Of a stretch of DNA of 64,000 nt, positions 60,519 through 64,000 are shown piece after piece. The number at the start of each line of letters is the position of its first letter. Position 1 is the first letter of the stretch. The notes under the pieces are model-generated. The model made no database searches, was not told the DNA's origin, and worked only from the letters and a program-made list of their open reading frames with translations. The DNA is taken from the NCBI GenBank assembly GCA_036872755.1, contig JAVHNS010000010.1, positions 868,001 to 932,000 of the forward strand, given 5' to 3'. Source of the stretch: Orbilia blumenaviensis. Its lineage: Eukaryota; Ascomycota; Orbiliomycetes; Orbiliales; Orbiliaceae. A program made the translations under genes and the position numbers.

Positions 60519-63500
60519 CTATGATCTTGGAACAGATACGAGCGCAGACTTGGGTGTCAGCTTTGGTTTGCCCAGTCCCTTCCTCTGTTTAGATAAATAT
60601 ATGTGTTAGCAGTTGTTTTTTGTTTATTTTTTTTAAAAAAAAGATATTTATAAGGTGGGGGAAAAGGTGACTTACGATATCGTCCAGCTGCTCCATCCCG
60701 GTCTGCTGCTTCCCCCTTCTAACCCTCTGATTCCGCCTCCCAGTAGTAGAATAACTATCCAGGAACTCATCGAGTATATTTCCAAAGTCCTGCCTCTCAG
60801 GCGCATTAGAGAGCACCGAAGACTGTGATACCATATCCTCCTCGTCCTCTTCATCCCTCGCATACTCCTCTTCAATTCTATCAAAGCGATCATCCAGCGT
60901 CGTCAACCCCTCGGTCCTAAACAGCGCAGAACTGGACATGGAGTAACTGGTCGTCATGGTCCTCGCGGAGCTGGGCACTCCCTTCTTTTTAAGCTTTCTA
61001 TTGTTAAAGGAGCTGACCAGTGACGCTAGATCATCGCCTCCGAATGATATCGCTGTGTTGGTGGTTCTGCCGGCGATGCTGGATACCCCTTCCAACCCCG
61101 CGGCGGGTTTTTTCTTATCCTTTTTGAATTTTGCGAATTCGCGCTGCCAGGCTTCGTTTTCTTCCGCGGCTCCGATGGCGGTTTCGTCCGCGCCCACGGT
61201 TTCGGGGTCCGGGAGGTCGCCTACTGAGATTTCTTTTCTAGCAGCAGCAGCAGTAGTAGATGTAGAGGTGACTTGGTACGCCTTTTCGGTAACATCACTT
61301 TCCCATCCATCATCTTCCCCCTCATCATCATCATCATCAAAGAAATCCGCACTCCTCTCGAACTCAAATTCCTCAACCTGCCCGCTCTTCGCTATCTCCG
61401 AAAAGAAATCCTCCTCGTCTTCAACATAAGCCTCATCTTCCAACGCCTCCAGCACCTCTCTAAGCCTCGGGTCCAAATCCGGTTTGAAACCAGCGATAGC
61501 ATCCGGCACATCCTGCTGATCTTGATAATTCCTCTTCAAAACCCCACCACTCGGCAGAACCTCCGCAGGTAACTCAACCCTCTTAGTCTTCCCCCCATTC
61601 TTAGCCTCGCTATCCTCTTCCAACAACTCATCCAGTGTCTTTTTCCCTTTATGTTTTTCCAAAAACTCCGCTTCATCTTCCTCCGGTATAACCGCCGCTT
61701 TTCCCTTTTTATTCTTCGGCTTTTGTTTAGAAGAGGCTTCGGCGGGTATGAACACCGCTTCGGACGAGACGCCTATGTCACGCATGTGCTGCATGTAGTC
61801 ATACTCCGTATCATCGTAATATATCCCGTACAGCGCGGCTTCTCCTTCATTAGCTCTCGAGCTGAATCCGTACTCAGACTCTAGGTCTGAGATGTTCTTT
61901 ATCCTGCTGGTACCGCTGCCGGTGGATATTGCAGATGATGCGGAGGAGAAGTTTGAGCTTCTACTACCGTAACTTCTTGATGATGGCTGCTGTGTTTGAT
62001 GTGGAAGGGGCTGGAGGGGGACGTTTGGAGTAGCGATCTCCTTGAAGACCATTTGCGAGGCGTCGGCATCGTGGATTAGAGGGTCTTGCTGGGAGCGGTG
62101 GACGAGGGTGAAGGTTTGGGCGGATTTCTTGTCGCTGTTTTTTTATATCAAAAGGTTAGTTTTATATAGTCAGTTCACTTTGAGTAATTGTTATATGTGG
62201 AAGCTGGGCTTGTAGCGTATAATAGACAGACAGCGGACGGACAGCAGATGGAGCCCCCCCCCCCCCCCCTCTCCCTCTCTCTCTGTATTACCGTAGAGGG
62301 GGGAACGGTGCGTTCCCTGGACCGTCTGTTAAGCTCAAGTCTCATCTTAAAACTGAGCTTGGCCGCGCAACAAAGGTACATTTAAAAGCGACGTCAAAGA
62401 TGTCCTTAAAGCGTAAGAGGATCCTCCAAAAACGTAGGTACCGTAGGCGCACACCCCCCCTTTCGTATACCGTAGAGGAAGGGGGAACGGTGCGTCCCCC
62501 GGGCCATCCACTGGGCGCAAGTCTGTTTTAAACTGAGCTTGACCGTGATAAAAAGACACATTGAAGCGATGTTTAAATGTCTTCATCGCTATCAAGCTTG
62601 AGCTGTTTTTGAGACGGGCTTGCGTCTAGGAGGCGGCTTAGGAACACACCGTCCTCTGCCTCCCCCCCCTTCTATATATACGGCCTCATGCATAGGCTTC
62701 CCGCGGCAACAGTAGGAGTTGACACCCACCACGAGGGAGGGAAGTGACGGCGATAACCGCGGTTATCGTATGTATGTATCGCAGAGGGGACGCAAGAAGT
62801 TGGTCTTAAATTGGGCTTTGGCGTGGCGGTAAATGGTATTGTATGGGGAGGGGGGGTTTGGTGCGTTTTCTCTTGTTTTTTTAAGGAAGAGCCCTATCTT
62901 CCCTCTTTGATCCTTGATATGCCTTTGTTGATATCGCATATCGCTGTCAAAGCCTCGGTTTGTTTGAGACTTATTATTGACTGGCTTTGGGTCTGACGGA
63001 CTATCCCAGAAAACCGCACCATTCCCCCCATATATAGGATGGTACGTTTTCTGCGCTGGTGAAAAAGAAGACAAAAAGAAGAAGAAAAGGAAATCGGTCT
63101 TTAAATAAATAAATAGATAAATGGGGGTTGACAGCGGCAATAACGACATAGGAAGAGAGAAGGCACAAGCAAAAGAGGGGTCTTCAAAAATATAACGGTT
63201 TCCCGGGGGTATATACCGTAGGTGGGGGAGTGGTGGGGGGGGATGGCAGACTTGGTAGAAACATACATATCCGGGGTTCCAGGTCTGTCCCATAGCTTAA
63301 CGTAAAAAAAAAAAAAAAAAAAAAGAAGAAGAAGAAGAAGAAGCTATAATGAAAGCCCTCCGTATCCCAGGCTAGGAATTATAGCCTTATTTTTTCAAAT
63401 TTTTTTTTTATGTCAAAGCCTGCGAAGATAGACCTGGACCTTGGAAAGCCGCGGGGTGGGCAATATTTCTACCACAAAGTCCGCTGGGGAGTCTGCCATA

Positions 63501-63608
63501 TATCCACACGGTACCTAGCAAATAAAGTAAAATAAAATAAAGCAAAAATAAAAATAAGATAGAATAAAATAGAGGGGTGGTCACTGACATCCATCTCTTC
63601 TTCGGCAT
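60519..63608 (-). CDS. LTV1: LTV1, 40S ribosomal subunit biogenesis factor (3 exons)
   Basis: Exons are 63608-63589 (20 nt, MPKKRW plus two bases), 62134-60676 and 60584-60519, giving 514 aa. The joined N-terminus reads MPKKRWIDKKSAQTFTLVHR, then SQQDPLIHDADASQMVFKEI, the diagnostic start of LTV1. The middle is acidic (DDDDDEGEDD, FFSEIAKSGQVEEFEFE). The C-terminal part (GNILDEFLDSY and GMEQLDDIRKGLGKPKLTPK) matches the family's end. LTV1 joins pre-40S particles and with Rps3 and Enp1 guides formation of the head ('beak') before nuclear export. The first intron is 1,454 nt (GTCAGT donor, CTAAC branch site, AACAG acceptor), very long for this genome. The second intron is 91 nt. Confidence 0.95.
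62254..62269. repeat. C16 homopolymer
   Basis: Sixteen C in a row followed by a CT tract, inside the long LTV1 intron. The length is prone to sequencing error. Confidence 0.85.
62287..62575. repeat. Diverged direct repeats, 180-bp period
   Basis: The copies at 62287-62395 and 62465-62575 share ACCGTAGAGG, GGGGAACGGTGCGT, CAAGTCT, TTTTAAACTGAGCTTG-like and AAGCGA blocks in the same order and spacing. A more distant copy near 62770-62840 keeps the TTAAATTGGGCTTTGGCGTG equivalent. Confidence 0.75.
63304..63343. repeat. A21 run and (GAA)6 microsatellite
   Basis: A run of 21 A passes directly into six GAA units, inside the long LTV1 intron. Confidence 0.9.
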
Positions 63609-64000
63609 TTTGTCGGTTCGTTTGTTAAAAGGTAAGCTGGTGGAAAGAAGAGCTTCAAGCTTGGAGCTTCGATTGAGCTTTGAGAAGTCGGGTTTTTGAT
63701 TGATATTGATGTTGTTATTGGCTGTGGGGTCTGGGGTCTGGGGTCGGTTGGTCGGAGATAATTTCTGATGGTGACAGCGACCGGGTATGGGGCGGGTTTC
63801 GTGCTTTGTAATTATGGCGATGATTAATGATGATTGATCGATGATGATGATGATGGTCGAGTTGTGTGGAGATCCGATTAAGAAAAAAAAAAGGTTTGGA
63901 ATGTGAAGGAAAAAAAAAAAAAAGTCGTCTAGCTGGGTAGCTACCTTGTAGAGCTCAGCTTAGAAATCGGTCACACACCTCCCCTCAAAAAAAAAAAAAA
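63609..64000. other. 5' flank of LTV1 at the window edge
   Basis: About 390 bp that would hold the LTV1 promoter and leader. It contains a short (GAT)n run near 63841-63854 and several A runs. No other gene is seen. Confidence 0.5.

Larger units (their letters stand above)
62135..63588 (-). other. Long first intron of LTV1 with repeats
   Basis: This 1,454-nt intron joins a 20-nt first exon to the rest of LTV1 in phase 2. It holds two diverged direct repeats 180 bp apart (62287-62395 and 62465-62575), a weaker third copy near 62770-62840, a 16-nt C run (62254-62269) with a CT tract, and an A21 run followed by (GAA)6 at 63304-63343. Confidence 0.8.

Noticed and set aside
62763..63293. 176-codon minus-strand frame inside the LTV1 intron
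   Set aside because: No domain, and it contains homopolymer-derived runs; it may be a decayed repeat, so it is reported as a repeat finding rather than a gene.

Overview
The window is nuclear DNA of a filamentous ascomycete, probably Pezizomycotina. The evidence is short GT-AG introns (about 45-80 nt) with CTAAC-type branch points, a DHA2 transporter beside a Zn2Cys6 regulator, an INO80 gene with fungal exon structure, and a long retrotransposon reduced to almost pure A+T by C-to-T changes on both strands, the mark of repeat-induced point mutation (RIP). The class cannot be fixed from the sequence alone.

Layout. 0-23 kb holds sparse ordinary genes, nearly all on the minus strand: a truncated gene at the left edge, a small conserved-looking protein, a PA-TM-RING ubiquitin ligase, an F-box-like protein, two small tail-anchored-type membrane proteins, a Sec14/CRAL-TRIO protein and a signal-peptide membrane protein. 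They are separated by 1-3.4 kb stretches with no convincing gene. 24.6-32.5 kb is one LTR retrotransposon: two 256-bp LTRs, a perfect 5-bp target duplication, and a 7.3-kb internal region destroyed by RIP. It sits 59 bp beyond the 3' end of a tRNA-Val(AAC) gene. 33-40.7 kb holds a divergent DHA2 transporter / Zn2Cys6 regulator pair and a Ser/Thr-rich secreted protein.

41.3-45 kb is the odd part of the window. It contains three tandem units that each look like an intron plus a 126-128-nt exon, a long low-complexity Lys/Pro/Ala-rich reading frame with internal protein repeats, and upstream of that frame an array of hairpins. In one hairpin class the stem sequences change but stay complementary while the loop is fixed. 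This array is my best candidate for something undescribed.

50-64 kb is housekeeping: INO80 (chromatin remodelling ATPase), a protein resembling the fungal DUF7514 group with an Arg/Glu-repeat tail, and LTV1 (40S ribosome biogenesis). LTV1 begins with a 20-nt exon followed by a 1.45-kb intron that holds its own diverged tandem repeats.

All multi-exon gene models were built by hand from splice signals and reading-frame continuity. Every multi-exon model with both ends inside the window keeps frame from start to stop. No homology search or RNA evidence was available.
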